Origin: an uncultured Clostridia bacterium
GTDB taxonomy: Bacteria > Bacillota > Clostridia > Oscillospirales > Acutalibacteraceae
Assembly (NCBI GenBank): GCA_946405475.1
Contig: CAMJHI010000104.1
Location: 1 to 7,513 of the forward strand
Direction: 5' to 3'
Length of the DNA stretch: 7,513 nt
Below are positions 1-7,451 of this stretch, piece after piece (position 1 is the first letter of the stretch; each line of letters opens with the position of its first letter). Under the pieces are notes generated by a model. That model saw only the letters and a list, made by a program, of their open reading frames with translations. It searched no databases and was not told the origin of the DNA. Position numbers and translations under genes: made by a program.

Positions 1-624
1 CCCCGCGCCATGGCGGTGCTCGACCCGCTGAAGGTGGTCATTGACAATTACCCCGAAGGGCAGACCGAGACCCTTGAGGTCGAGGTGCACCCCGACAAGC
101 CGGAGCTCGGCACCCGCGCCGTGACGTTTTCACGCAACCTGTTCGTGGAACGCAGCGACTTCATGATCGAGCCGGTCAAAAAATATTTCCGGCTCTATCC
201 CGGCAACGAGGTGCGGCTCAAGAGCGCCTATTTCATCACCTGCACCGGTTACGAAACCGACGAAAACGGCGAGGTGACCTGCCTGCACTGCACCTACGAC
301 CCCGCGAGCAAGGGCGGCAATTCGCCCGACGGGCGCAAGGTCAAGGGCACGCTGCACTGGGTGAGCGCGGATGACTGCGTGGACGCCGAGGTTCGCCTTT
401 ACGACCGGCTGTTCAACGTGGAGACTCCCGAGGGCGAGGCTGACCTCAACCCCGATTCGCTCACCGTTTTGCAGGGCTGCAAGCTCGAAGGCGGCTTGAA
501 GGATATCAAACCGGGCGACACGTTCCAGTTCATGCGGCAGGGCTATTACTGCGTGGATAAGGATTCCGCCCCCGGTCATCTTGTGATCAACCGCACCGTC
601 GCGCTGAATTCTTCCTGGAAGTGA
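1..624 (+). CDS. glnS: Glutaminyl-tRNA synthetase, C-terminal part (5' end outside window)
   Basis: The reading frame is open from base 1 and ends at TGA 622-624, giving 207 codons of a protein that is usually about 550 residues long. GlnRS is a cytoplasmic class I synthetase that charges tRNA-Gln with glutamine. What is visible is the end of the catalytic core and the beta-barrel anticodon-binding region. The stretch PRAMAVLDPLKVVIDNY at the very start matches the bacterial GlnRS signature after the catalytic domain. It is followed by DGRKVKGTLHWVSA, EVRLYDRLFNV, LNPDSLTVLQG and a C-terminal NRTVALNSSW, all at the spacing known from E. coli GlnRS. The HIGH and KMSKS-type active-site motifs lie upstream and cannot be checked. 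The ATG at 10 is an internal methionine, not a start. The stop codon overlaps the ribosome site of the next gene, so the two are probably co-transcribed. Recognition is by family knowledge and is firm. Confidence 0.95.
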   Translation, partial: PRAMAVLDPLKVVIDNYPEGQTETLEVEVHPDKPELGTRAVTFSRNLFVERSDFMIEPVKKYFRLYPGNEVRLKSAYFITCTGYETDENGEVTCLHCTYDPASKGGNSPDGRKVKGTLHWVSADDCVDAEVRLYDRLFNVETPEGEADLNPDSLTVLQGCKLEGGLKDIKPGDTFQFMRQGYYCVDKDSAPGHLVINRTVALNSSWK

Positions 625-634
625 GGCAAAAGCC

Positions 635-1303
635 ATGAAAGCTGTTTACCGCGTCGTTTCGGCGCTGCTGGCGGCGCTGGTGATCCCGGCGCTGTACTTT
701 CTCAATCTCATCCACTACATCATCGAGCTGAAGGTGACCGAGGGCTACCTCAACGACAACGTCACAACGCAGGAGCTCATCAACATCATCACCGATTTTT
801 TCCAAAAGAACGAGCATAAAGGCATCGGCACGCATCTGGCCGCGACCCTTCAGCCGCTGAAGGCTTCCGCGATCGTCACCGTCGTGTTCATCGTGCTCAT
901 GCTGCTCATGGTGCTGGCCGTGTTCTTCTGTTCCGCCCTCACCAACGCGCGCAAGGTCAACCTGATTTTTGCCTGCACCGGCCTGGCCGCCACCATCGGC
1001 GCGATGGCGGCGTTCAACCACATGACCTCGCTCATCATCGACGGCCCCGTTCCCGTCGGCAATATCCTCAACGCGGCCATGGCGGATTCGACCTCCCTCA
1101 TCGCGGGGCTCGGCGCCCTGTTCGGCGCGGGCGGCGTGTCCGAATACATCGGCGAGCTGGTGCTGCTGCGGCTGGGCTCCGCCTTCACCGCAACGGTCAT
1201 CCTGTTCGCGTTCATCGTGCTGTGGACCGTGGCGTTCCTGCTGGTCGACCTTGACCCCGACGCCGCCGACAAGAGCAAGATAAAAAAGGCAAACAAAGCG
1301 TAA
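635..1303 (+). CDS. Hypothetical integral membrane protein, four to five helices
   Basis: I do not recognise this 222-residue protein. It starts at ATG 635 with GAGG at 623-626 (8 nt spacing). This site overlaps the glnS stop, suggesting translation coupling. Hydrophobic segments are at about residues 6-28, 78-100, 108-127 and 184-204, with a further glycine/alanine-rich weakly hydrophobic stretch at about 140-168. Between the first two helices lies a polar region of about 50 residues (residues 30-77, with EGYLNDN and TTQELINII). The tail after residue 205 is acidic then lysine-rich (DLDPDAADKSKIKKANK), a typical cytoplasmic end. There is no cleavable signal peptide with a clear site, no ATP-binding motif and no conserved catalytic residues that I can name. 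Codon use is the same GC-rich style as its neighbours, so it looks native. The coding evidence is the long open frame, ribosome site and coherent topology; function is unknown. Confidence 0.85.
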   Translation: MKAVYRVVSALLAALVIPALYFLNLIHYIIELKVTEGYLNDNVTTQELINIITDFFQKNEHKGIGTHLAATLQPLKASAIVTVVFIVLMLLMVLAVFFCSALTNARKVNLIFACTGLAATIGAMAAFNHMTSLIIDGPVPVGNILNAAMADSTSLIAGLGALFGAGGVSEYIGELVLLRLGSAFTATVILFAFIVLWTVAFLLVDLDPDAADKSKIKKANKA

Positions 1304-1313
1304 CGGACTGAAA

Positions 1314-1438
1314 AAAGGCGGAAGGCGAAAGGCGGAAGGCGAAATTGTGGAAGGGCTCCGCCCTTACCCGATTGTATATCATTGACCGATTCATCGCTAT
1401 CAACTGACTACTGACCGCTGACTACTGATTACTGAATT
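1314..1438 (-). repeat. Dispersed modular repeat, copy 1: heptamer tracts around a 31-bp hairpin core
   Basis: Read on the + strand it begins with four 7-bp units, GGCGGAA, GGCGAAA, GGCGGAA, GGCGAAA (1317-1344), followed by the core 1343-1373. The core contains the hairpin AAGGGC-TCC-GCCCTT (1351-1365). A 30-bp linker follows, containing ATTCAT (1389-1394). Then come five further 7-bp units: CTGACTA, CTGACCG, CTGACTA, CTGATTA, CTGAATT (1404-1438). The reverse complement of the core matches 5705-5735 at 30 of 31 positions. I give the strand as minus so that it has the same orientation as the copies at 5660 and 7452. It ends 4 bp before the lepA ribosome site. No ORF and no transposase are present. 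Confidence 0.8.
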
Positions 1439-1459
1439 CGCAGGAAGGGAGCGAACTCC

Positions 1460-3260
<1,801 letters not shown>

Positions 3261-3274
<14 letters not shown>

Positions 3275-4370
3275 TCCGGGGCTGTATATCCACGTGCCGT
3301 TCTGCCGCGGCAAATGCCCCTATTGCGATTTTTATTCCTTCCGGGCGGACGCGGTGTTCAAGGCGCGGTATACGGAAACTATTATTAAAAACATTATAAA
3401 AGAGCAAACGCAAAAGGGGCTGACGTTCCGCACGGTTTATTTCGGCGGCGGCACCCCTTCGCAGCTTGGCGCGCAAAACCTGTGCCGCGTGCTCGACGCG
3501 ATAAGCAAACGGCCCGACGCCGAGGTGACGGTGGAATGCAACCCGTCCGACCTGTGCGAGGAATGGTCGCAGGCGGAGCTGAACGCGCTGGTGAGCCACG
3601 GCGCGAACCGCATTTCGATGGGGATGCAGTCGGTCGTGGAGCAGGAACGCAAGGCTCTCGGCCGCCGCGCGGGCGAACAGCAGGTGAGGCAGGCGGTGGC
3701 CATGGTCAAGGCCGCGGGCGTCACCGATTTTTCGCTGGACGTCATGCTCGGCATCCCGTTCCAGACCCCCGCGACCGTGCGGCAGAGCGTTGCCTTCTGC
3801 GCCGAAAGCGGCGCGACGCATCTGAGCGCCTACCTGCTCAAGATCGAGCAGGGCACGCCGTTTGAAAAGGTGGAAAAAACGCTGAACCTGCCGGATGAGG
3901 ACGCATGCTGCGAACTGTACCTGACCGCGTGTGAAGAGGCGGAACAGAACGGCTTTTATCAATACGAGATCTCCAATTTCGCCAAGCCGGGGCATGCCAG
4001 CCGCCACAACCTCATTTATTGGAACGATGAGGAATATATCGGGATCGGCCCGGCCGCGCATTCGTTTTACGGCGGCAAACGCTATTACAACACCGCCGAC
4101 GCCGAGCACCCGCAAACGGTTGAGGACGGTGAGGGCGGCGGCTTTGAGGAATACGCCATGCTGCGCCTGCGTCTGACTGAGGGACTGACCGAGCGGGGAA
4201 CCAAAGAACGGTTCGGCTTTGCGCTGCCTGCGGCGCTCCGCACCGCGGCAAAGCCGTTTGCCGAGCGGGGGCTGCTTGTTTGCGATGAAAGCGGTGTGCG
4301 CCTGAATCCGAAGGGTTTTTTGGTTTCCAACGCGATCATCGCGGCGCTGCTGGCGGATGCGGAAGACTGA
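3261..4370 (+). CDS. hemW: Radical SAM heme chaperone HemW
   Basis: HemW is a radical-SAM family protein that binds heme and passes it to client proteins. It was long annotated as oxygen-independent coproporphyrinogen oxidase. The protein is 369 residues when started at ATG 3261. The [4Fe-4S]/SAM motif is C15-x3-C19-x2-C22, followed by Asp-Phe instead of the extra cysteine of true HemN (CxxxCxxCxC). The glycine-rich SAM site GGGTPS is at residues 62-67. The HemW-specific heme-binding motif HNxxYW appears as H249-N-L-I-Y-W254. The C-terminal part (LVSNAIIAALL) is the HemW-type end. The frame stays open further upstream to 3219, but that part lies inside lepA and has no similarity to HemW, whereas ATG 3261 gives LYIHVPFC at the expected distance. 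There is no strong ribosome site next to 3261, so translation coupling with lepA is likely. The lepA-hemW order is common in Firmicutes. Confidence 0.95.
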
Positions 4371-4372
4371 AG

Positions 4373-4402
4373 CCGGCGCCGTTTTCCAGGCGGAACGGCC
4401 GG
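4373..4402 (+). terminator. Weak hairpin after hemW, possible imperfect terminator
   Basis: CCGG (4373-4376) pairs with CCGG (4399-4402), CCG (4379-4381) with CGG (4396-4398), and TTCC (4384-4387) with GGAA (4392-4395) around the loop AGGC. Two small bulges interrupt the stem. It begins 3 bp after the hemW stop. The sequence that follows is pyrimidine-rich (TTCTTCTGATTTCTC) but has no clean T-run, so termination here is only a possibility. Confidence 0.35.
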
Positions 4403-4434
4403 TTCTTCTGATTTCTCAAAAAAATTTTAGTCAA

Positions 4435-4468
4435 CCTGCACAAAGTTTGACGCTTGGAATTGTGCAGG
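4435..4468. repeat. Perfect 9-bp inverted repeat upstream of the ptsH promoter
   Basis: CCTGCACAA at 4435-4443 is the exact reverse complement of TTGTGCAGG at 4460-4468, separated by 16 bp. It lies about 54 bp upstream of the -35 box of ptsH and 65 bp after hemW. It could be a regulator site or an RNA hairpin at the hemW 3' end. No T-run follows, so it is not a terminator. Confidence 0.5.
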
Positions 4469-4521
4469 CTTGGCGCAGGCGTAGAATTCTTGAAAACGGG
4501 GTCGGAAGTCGGTTTTTTTCA

Positions 4522-4549
4522 TTGACGGCTTTGGTTTTTGTGGTATAAT
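4522..4549 (+). promoter_or_regulatory. Sigma-70/SigA-type promoter for ptsH with extended -10
   Basis: TTGACG (4522-4527) and a perfect TATAAT (4544-4549) are 16 bp apart. TG at 4541-4542 adds the extended -10 motif TGnTATAAT. The region between and upstream is AT-rich compared with the rest of the window. The predicted start near 4556 gives a leader of about 64 nt before ptsH. The -10 box sits inside a short inverted repeat, TGGTA (4541-4545) and TACCA (4553-4557), which could be an operator. This is the only promoter in the window that I would call with confidence. Confidence 0.85.
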
Positions 4550-4619
4550 ATGTACCATAATCATAAGGAAAGAGTCCGATCATCGTACCGGTTTTTCAAC
4601 AGAACAGGAGATTATTCAT

Positions 4620-4883
4620 ATGTACGTTAAAGATGTGACCGTTCAGAATCAGGTTGGTCTTCATGCCCGTCCGGCTACCTTCTTCATCCAGAAGGCAAAC
4701 GAGTATAAGTCTTCCATCTGGGTCGAAAAAGAAGATCGCCGCGTCAACGCCAAGAGCCTGCTGGGCGTTTTGTCCCTTGGCATCATGGGCGGCACGCAGA
4801 TCCGCATCATCGCCGGCGGTTCCGACGAAACGCAGGCCGTTGATGATCTGGTCCGGCTGGTTGAATCCGGCTTTTCCGAATAA
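4620..4883 (+). CDS. ptsH: Phosphocarrier protein HPr of the sugar phosphotransferase system
   Basis: HPr is a small cytoplasmic protein that carries phosphate from enzyme I to the sugar-specific EII proteins. In Firmicutes it is also phosphorylated on Ser46 by HPr kinase to act with CcpA in catabolite repression. The protein is 87 residues, the usual length. His15 lies in GLHARPA (residues 13-19), and Ser46 lies in NAKSLLGVLSLGI (43-55). Presence of His15 argues against the Crh paralogue, in which it is replaced. The start ATG 4620 follows AGGAG at 4606-4610 with 9 nt spacing. The gene stands alone between its own promoter and its own terminator, with no ptsI in the window. It uses noticeably more GTT, CTT and CGT codons than its GC-rich neighbours, as expected for a highly expressed gene. 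Confidence 0.96.
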   Translation: MYVKDVTVQNQVGLHARPATFFIQKANEYKSSIWVEKEDRRVNAKSLLGVLSLGIMGGTQIRIIAGGSDETQAVDDLVRLVESGFSE

Positions 4884-4894
4884 TTCTTGCTGGT

Positions 4895-4922
4895 AAGCGT
4901 GTCCGTTTCGGGCGCGCTTTTT
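4895..4922 (+). terminator. Intrinsic terminator of ptsH
   Basis: An 11-bp stem with two G-U pairs joins AAGCGTGTCCG (4895-4905) to CGGGCGCGCTT (4909-4919) around a TTT loop. The T-run is 4918-4922. It starts 12 bp after the ptsH stop and makes ptsH a single-gene transcript. Confidence 0.88.
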
Positions 4923-4934
4923 CTGCATTAAAAA

Positions 4935-5095
4935 GCAGCCGCTTTTCTCCCCCTGTGGCTGCCAAACGCATTTCTTTAAGGGCGGTACCGTGATGCCGAC
5001 AAGAAACGCGACGCGCGCTTTCGCGGGCTTTTCCCCGCGAAAAATGACGAATGCTGCCGATCTTGTCGCATGCCGTGCGATGAGATCATTTTTTT
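4935..5095 (+). promoter_or_regulatory. pyrR leader: attenuator with terminator and competing antiterminator
   Basis: The terminator is a 12-bp stem (5059-5070 with 5076-5087, two G-U pairs, loop TGCCG) followed by A and seven T's (5089-5095). It lies only 19 bp before the pyrR start codon, so it must be read through for expression. The upstream segment CGACAAG (4997-5003) is exactly complementary to CTTGTCG (5062-5068) in the terminator's 5' arm. Pairing can extend by three more pairs past one bulged C (4993-4995 with 5069-5071). This would prevent the terminator. A strong 9-bp hairpin (5019-5027 with 5034-5042) sits between the two antiterminator arms, and another stem is at 4935-4942 with 4955-4962 (one G-U pair). 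PyrR proteins of Firmicutes are known to regulate pyr genes by this kind of switch in response to UMP. The usual PyrR-binding loop (UCCnGnGAGG) is not visible here. Confidence 0.7.
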
Positions 5096-5114
5096 ATGAA
5101 ACGGGGTGTCGGGC

Positions 5115-5654
5115 ATGACGCAGTTCAAAGCGACCGTGATGGATGAAGCGGCGCTGAACCGCGCCGTTCGCCGCATCTCGCACGAGATCATCGAGCGCAA
5201 CAAGGGCGTTGAGGGGCTGGTGCTCGTGGGCATCCAGCGCCGCGGGCTGCCGCTGGCGCAAATGATCCGGCAGAACGTCGCCGCCATCGAGGGCGTGACC
5301 CTGCCGCTGGAATCGCTGAACATCCGCTTTTACCGCGACGATCTGACCCGAATCGACGAAACACCGCAGGTGGGCGACGCGATCACGACCGACGTGACTG
5401 GCAAAACCGTGATTCTGGTCGACGACGTGCTGTTCACCGGGCGCACCGCGCGCGCCGCGATCGAAGCCGTGTTTGCCGCCGGGCGGCCGGCGCAGATCCA
5501 GCTGGCCGTGCTCATCGACCGCGGCCACCGCGAGCTGCCCATCCGCGCCGATTACGTCGGCAAAAACCTGCCCACCGCGCGCAGCGAGCACGTGGCCGTT
5601 TACCTGCCGGAATTTGACGGCAAAACGGGGGCGGACATTGTGGAATTTGCTTGA
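5115..5654 (+). CDS. pyrR: PyrR, bifunctional pyr operon regulator / uracil phosphoribosyltransferase
   Basis: PyrR binds leader RNA of pyrimidine genes when UMP is high and promotes termination; many members also convert uracil and PRPP to UMP. The protein is 179 residues, the normal length. The PRPP loop is VILVDDVLFTGRT (residues 99-111), with the two acidic residues D103-D104. The PyrR-specific DRGHRELPIRADYVGKN block and the N-terminal ISHEIIERNKG block are well conserved with the B. subtilis protein. I chose ATG 5115 because GGGGTG at 5103-5108 gives a ribosome site with 6 nt spacing and the protein then begins like its relatives. GTG 5106 would leave no ribosome site. The stop TGA 5652-5654 lies in the loop of a perfect 15-bp hairpin. 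An attenuator-like leader precedes the gene, suggesting autoregulation. uraA follows after 196 bp. Confidence 0.96.
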   Translation: MTQFKATVMDEAALNRAVRRISHEIIERNKGVEGLVLVGIQRRGLPLAQMIRQNVAAIEGVTLPLESLNIRFYRDDLTRIDETPQVGDAITTDVTGKTVILVDDVLFTGRTARAAIEAVFAAGRPAQIQLAVLIDRGHRELPIRADYVGKNLPTARSEHVAVYLPEFDGKTGADIVEFA

Positions 5655-5669
5655 GCAAATTCCACAATG
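5636..5669. repeat. Perfect 15-bp inverted repeat centred on the pyrR stop codon
   Basis: CATTGTGGAATTTGC (5636-5650) is the exact reverse complement of 5655-5669, with loop TTGA (5651-5654) containing the stop codon. The left arm is the last five codons of pyrR. The right arm runs into the repeat element, whose core also contains TTCCACAAT (5660-5668 and again 5726-5734). The downstream side is A-rich, so it is not a normal intrinsic terminator on the + strand, and no T-run follows on the - strand. It could stabilise the pyrR mRNA 3' end or mark the junction of the element. Confidence 0.75.
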
Positions 5670-5769
5670 AAAATTGAAGACTGAAAAATGAATAACGGTT
5701 TAATAATCGGGTAAGGGCAGAGCCCTTCCACAATTTTTCAGTTTTCAGTCTTAAGTATTCAGTATTCAT
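5660..5769 (+). repeat. Dispersed modular repeat, copy 2: heptamer tracts on both sides of the core
   Basis: The left tract has four 7-bp units: ATGAAAA, TTGAAGA, CTGAAAA, ATGAATA (5667-5694). A linker (ACGGTTTAAT) leads to the core 5705-5735, whose hairpin AAGGGC-AGA-GCCCTT matches the copy at 1343-1373 in reverse complement with one mismatch. The right tract has five units: TTTTCAG, TTTTCAG, TCTTAAG, TATTCAG, TATTCAT (5735-5769). Left and right tracts are roughly inverted to each other; AAGACTGAAAA (5677-5687) is the exact complement of TTTTCAGTCTT (5742-5752), so the whole element can fold into one long imperfect hairpin. It fills most of the pyrR-uraA gap. Confidence 0.8.
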
Positions 5770-5775
5770 TATTTC

Positions 5776-5821
5776 GTCGGGCCGCGCCCGACAACTCCCA
5801 CCGGGAATTACCCATATGGGT
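5776..5821. promoter_or_regulatory. Cluster of three short palindromes in the uraA leader
   Basis: GTCGGGC (5776-5782) pairs with GCCCGAC (5786-5792) around CGC. TCCC (5796-5799) pairs with GGGA (5803-5806). ACCCATATGGGT (5810-5821) is a perfect 12-bp palindrome. The last ends 17 bp before the uraA ribosome site. No T-run follows any of them. A role in control of uraA is possible but is only inferred from position. Confidence 0.35.
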
Positions 5822-5850
5822 TCCAATAAAAATAACACGGAGGAAACAAC

Positions 5851-7206
5851 ATGAAACTCGCCTATGACATCAAAGACAAGCCCAAGTTCCCGCAGCTCAT
5901 CGTCTTCGCGTTCCAGCAGCTGCTCGCCATCCTCGCCGCGACCATCGCGGTGCCCGCCATTGTCGGCAACGACATGCAGCAGTCCGCCGCGCTGTTCGGC
6001 GCAGGCGTGGGCACCATCGTTTACCTGCTGTTCACCCGCTTCCGCAGCCCGGTGTTCCTCGGCTCCTCGTTCGCCTTCCTCGGCTCGATGTTCGCAGCCT
6101 TCGGCGGCGCCGCTTCCATGAAAGCGGGCTACGTCGGCCTCATCCTCGGCGCCATCTTCGCCGGTCTGGTTTACGTCATCATCGCCATCGTGGTCAAAAT
6201 CGCCGGCGTGAAATGGATCGACAAGCTCATGCCCGCCGTCGTCATCGGCCCCACGGTTTCCATCATCGGGCTTTCGCTGGCCGGCAACGCCGTGGGCGAC
6301 GCGCTCACCTTTGCCAAGACCGACGCCGGTTTTGTGATGAACACCAAGGGCTGGCTCGGCTTCATCTGCGCGCTGGTCACGCTGTTCACCGTGATGCTCT
6401 GCAGCGTTTACGGCAAAAAAATGACCAAGCTCATCCCCTTCATCATCGGTATCCTCGCCGGTTACTGCGTGGCCACCATCTTCACCCTCATCGGCATGAA
6501 GACCGGCAACGACACGTTCAAAATCATTGATTTCTCCGTTTTCTCCGGCATGAAATTCTTCGCGGTGCCCGGCTTCACCTTCCTCACCGCCGCGCAGGGT
6601 CTGAAAGAAATTGACGGCGCTTACATCGGCAGCATTGCGGTCGCTTACGTGCCCGTGGCGTTCGTCGTGTTCGCGGAACACATCGCCGACCACAAGAACC
6701 TGTCCTCCGTTATCAACAAAGACCTGCTCAAGGATCCCGGCCTGCACAACACCCTGCTGGGTGACGGCGTCGGCTCCATGGTGGGCGCGTTCTTCGGCGG
6801 CTGCCCGAACACCACCTACGGTGAATCCGTCGGCTGCGTGGCCATCACCGGCAACGCCTCCATCGTCACCATCCTCACCACCGCCATCATGGCCATCGTG
6901 ATCTCCTTCTTCAACCCGTTCATCGTGTTCCTTTCCACCATCCCCGCCTGCGTCATGGGCGGCGTGTGCATCACGCTTTACGGCTTCATCGCCGTCAGCG
7001 GTCTGAAAATGATCCAGAAGGTCAACCTCGATGAAAACAAGAACCTGTTCGTGGTCGCCGTCATCCTCATCTGCGGCATCGGCGGCATGACCCTCAACAT
7101 CGGCAAGGTCACCCTCACCGAGATCGCCTGCGCCCTCATCCTCGGCATCATCACCAACCTGGTGCTCAACAAAAAAGGCGAAAAGGCCGAAACCGCTCAA
7201 AAATAA
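5851..7206 (+). CDS. uraA: Uracil permease, NCS2 (nucleobase-ascorbate transporter) family
   Basis: This is an inner-membrane uracil importer, expected to work by proton symport with 14 helices in two inverted halves (family knowledge). The protein has 451 residues and is strongly hydrophobic throughout. Conserved points seen here are LGSSFAFLGS near residues 70-80 and the substrate-site glutamates E276 in AEHIADH and E325 in NTTYGES, equivalent to the AEH and NTTYGE glutamates of E. coli UraA. KDLLKDPGLH lies between them. The C-terminal tail is lysine-rich and cytoplasmic. Start ATG 5851 has GGAGG at 5839-5843, 7 nt upstream. NCS2 also includes xanthine and uric acid transporters, but sequence blocks and the neighbouring pyrR favour uracil. 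The gene ends in a strong terminator, so no further pyr genes are co-transcribed downstream. Confidence 0.92.
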   Translation: MKLAYDIKDKPKFPQLIVFAFQQLLAILAATIAVPAIVGNDMQQSAALFGAGVGTIVYLLFTRFRSPVFLGSSFAFLGSMFAAFGGAASMKAGYVGLILGAIFAGLVYVIIAIVVKIAGVKWIDKLMPAVVIGPTVSIIGLSLAGNAVGDALTFAKTDAGFVMNTKGWLGFICALVTLFTVMLCSVYGKKMTKLIPFIIGILAGYCVATIFTLIGMKTGNDTFKIIDFSVFSGMKFFAVPGFTFLTAAQGLKEIDGAYIGSIAVAYVPVAFVVFAEHIADHKNLSSVINKDLLKDPGLHNTLLGDGVGSMVGAFFGGCPNTTYGESVGCVAITGNASIVTILTTAIMAIVISFFNPFIVFLSTIPACVMGGVCITLYGFIAVSGLKMIQKVNLDENKNLFVVAVILICGIGGMTLNIGKVTLTEIACALILGIITNLVLNKKGEKAETAQK

Positions 7207-7235
7207 TCCCCTTCCTCTGTGAAAGAAACATGCAG

Positions 7236-7274
7236 AAGCGCTGCCGTTCCGGTTCGGTTCGGCAGCGCTTTTTT
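7236..7274 (+). terminator. Strong intrinsic terminator of uraA
   Basis: AAGCGCTGCCG (7236-7246) and CGGCAGCGCTT (7260-7270) form a perfect 11-bp stem around a 13-nt loop. A run of six T's (7269-7274) follows. It lies 29 bp after the uraA stop. Confidence 0.95.
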
Positions 7275-7313
7275 GCGGATGTGGGTGATAGCCGACAGCG
7301 GTTTGATTCTCAA

Positions 7314-7370
7314 GGCGAAAGGCGGAATGCGAAAGGCAAAATTGAGGGTCGCTGCGCTCCGATCGTAATG
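7314..7370 (+). repeat. Variant modular repeat: GGCGAAA-type heptamer tract with a different core
   Basis: Four 7-bp units, GGCGAAA, GGCGGAA, TGCGAAA, GGCAAAA (7314-7341), are followed by TTG (7342-7344), just as at 1317-1347. The following core differs: it is a GC-rich stretch, GAGGGTCGCTGCGCTCC, then CCGATCGTAATG (7359-7370). The latter recurs with one change at 7473-7484 inside the next element. It lies 39 bp after the uraA terminator. Confidence 0.65.
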
Positions 7371-7451
7371 CTTTTCTATGATTCGAGCAGTTCTCCCAGC
7401 CAAAAGCGTCCCGTGCATTGAGCCTCCTTTGTTTCAAGCGATGTCGTGCAG

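Noticed and set aside
1382..1410. Promoter for lepA starting with TTGACC
   Set aside because: No acceptable -10 box lies 16-18 bp downstream; the words there belong to the CTGAnnn heptamer tract.
1317..1438. CRISPR array
   Set aside because: Units are 7 bp, contiguous and variable, with no 20-40 bp repeat/spacer alternation and no cas genes.
4491..4504. Catabolite-response element (CcpA site) upstream of the ptsH promoter
   Set aside because: TGAAAACGGGGTCG fits only the left half of the consensus; the right half lacks the needed bases.
4357..4548. Small open frame of 63 codons spanning the hemW end and the ptsH promoter
   Set aside because: It overlaps hemW, has no ribosome site and covers hairpins and the promoter; no sign of coding.
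5019..5042. Second terminator in the pyrR leader
   Set aside because: The 9-bp stem is strong, but AATGACG follows on the + strand and no T-run exists on the - strand, so it is treated as part of the leader fold.
5106..5114. GTG start for pyrR
   Set aside because: It would use up the only ribosome site (GGGGTG) and adds residues not found in PyrR relatives.
5512..7437. Long minus-strand open frame of 641 codons opposite uraA
   Set aside because: It is a mirror of the GC-rich uraA codons, is full of Asp/Glu/His/Gly runs typical of such mirrors, has no family motif and crosses a terminator and repeats.
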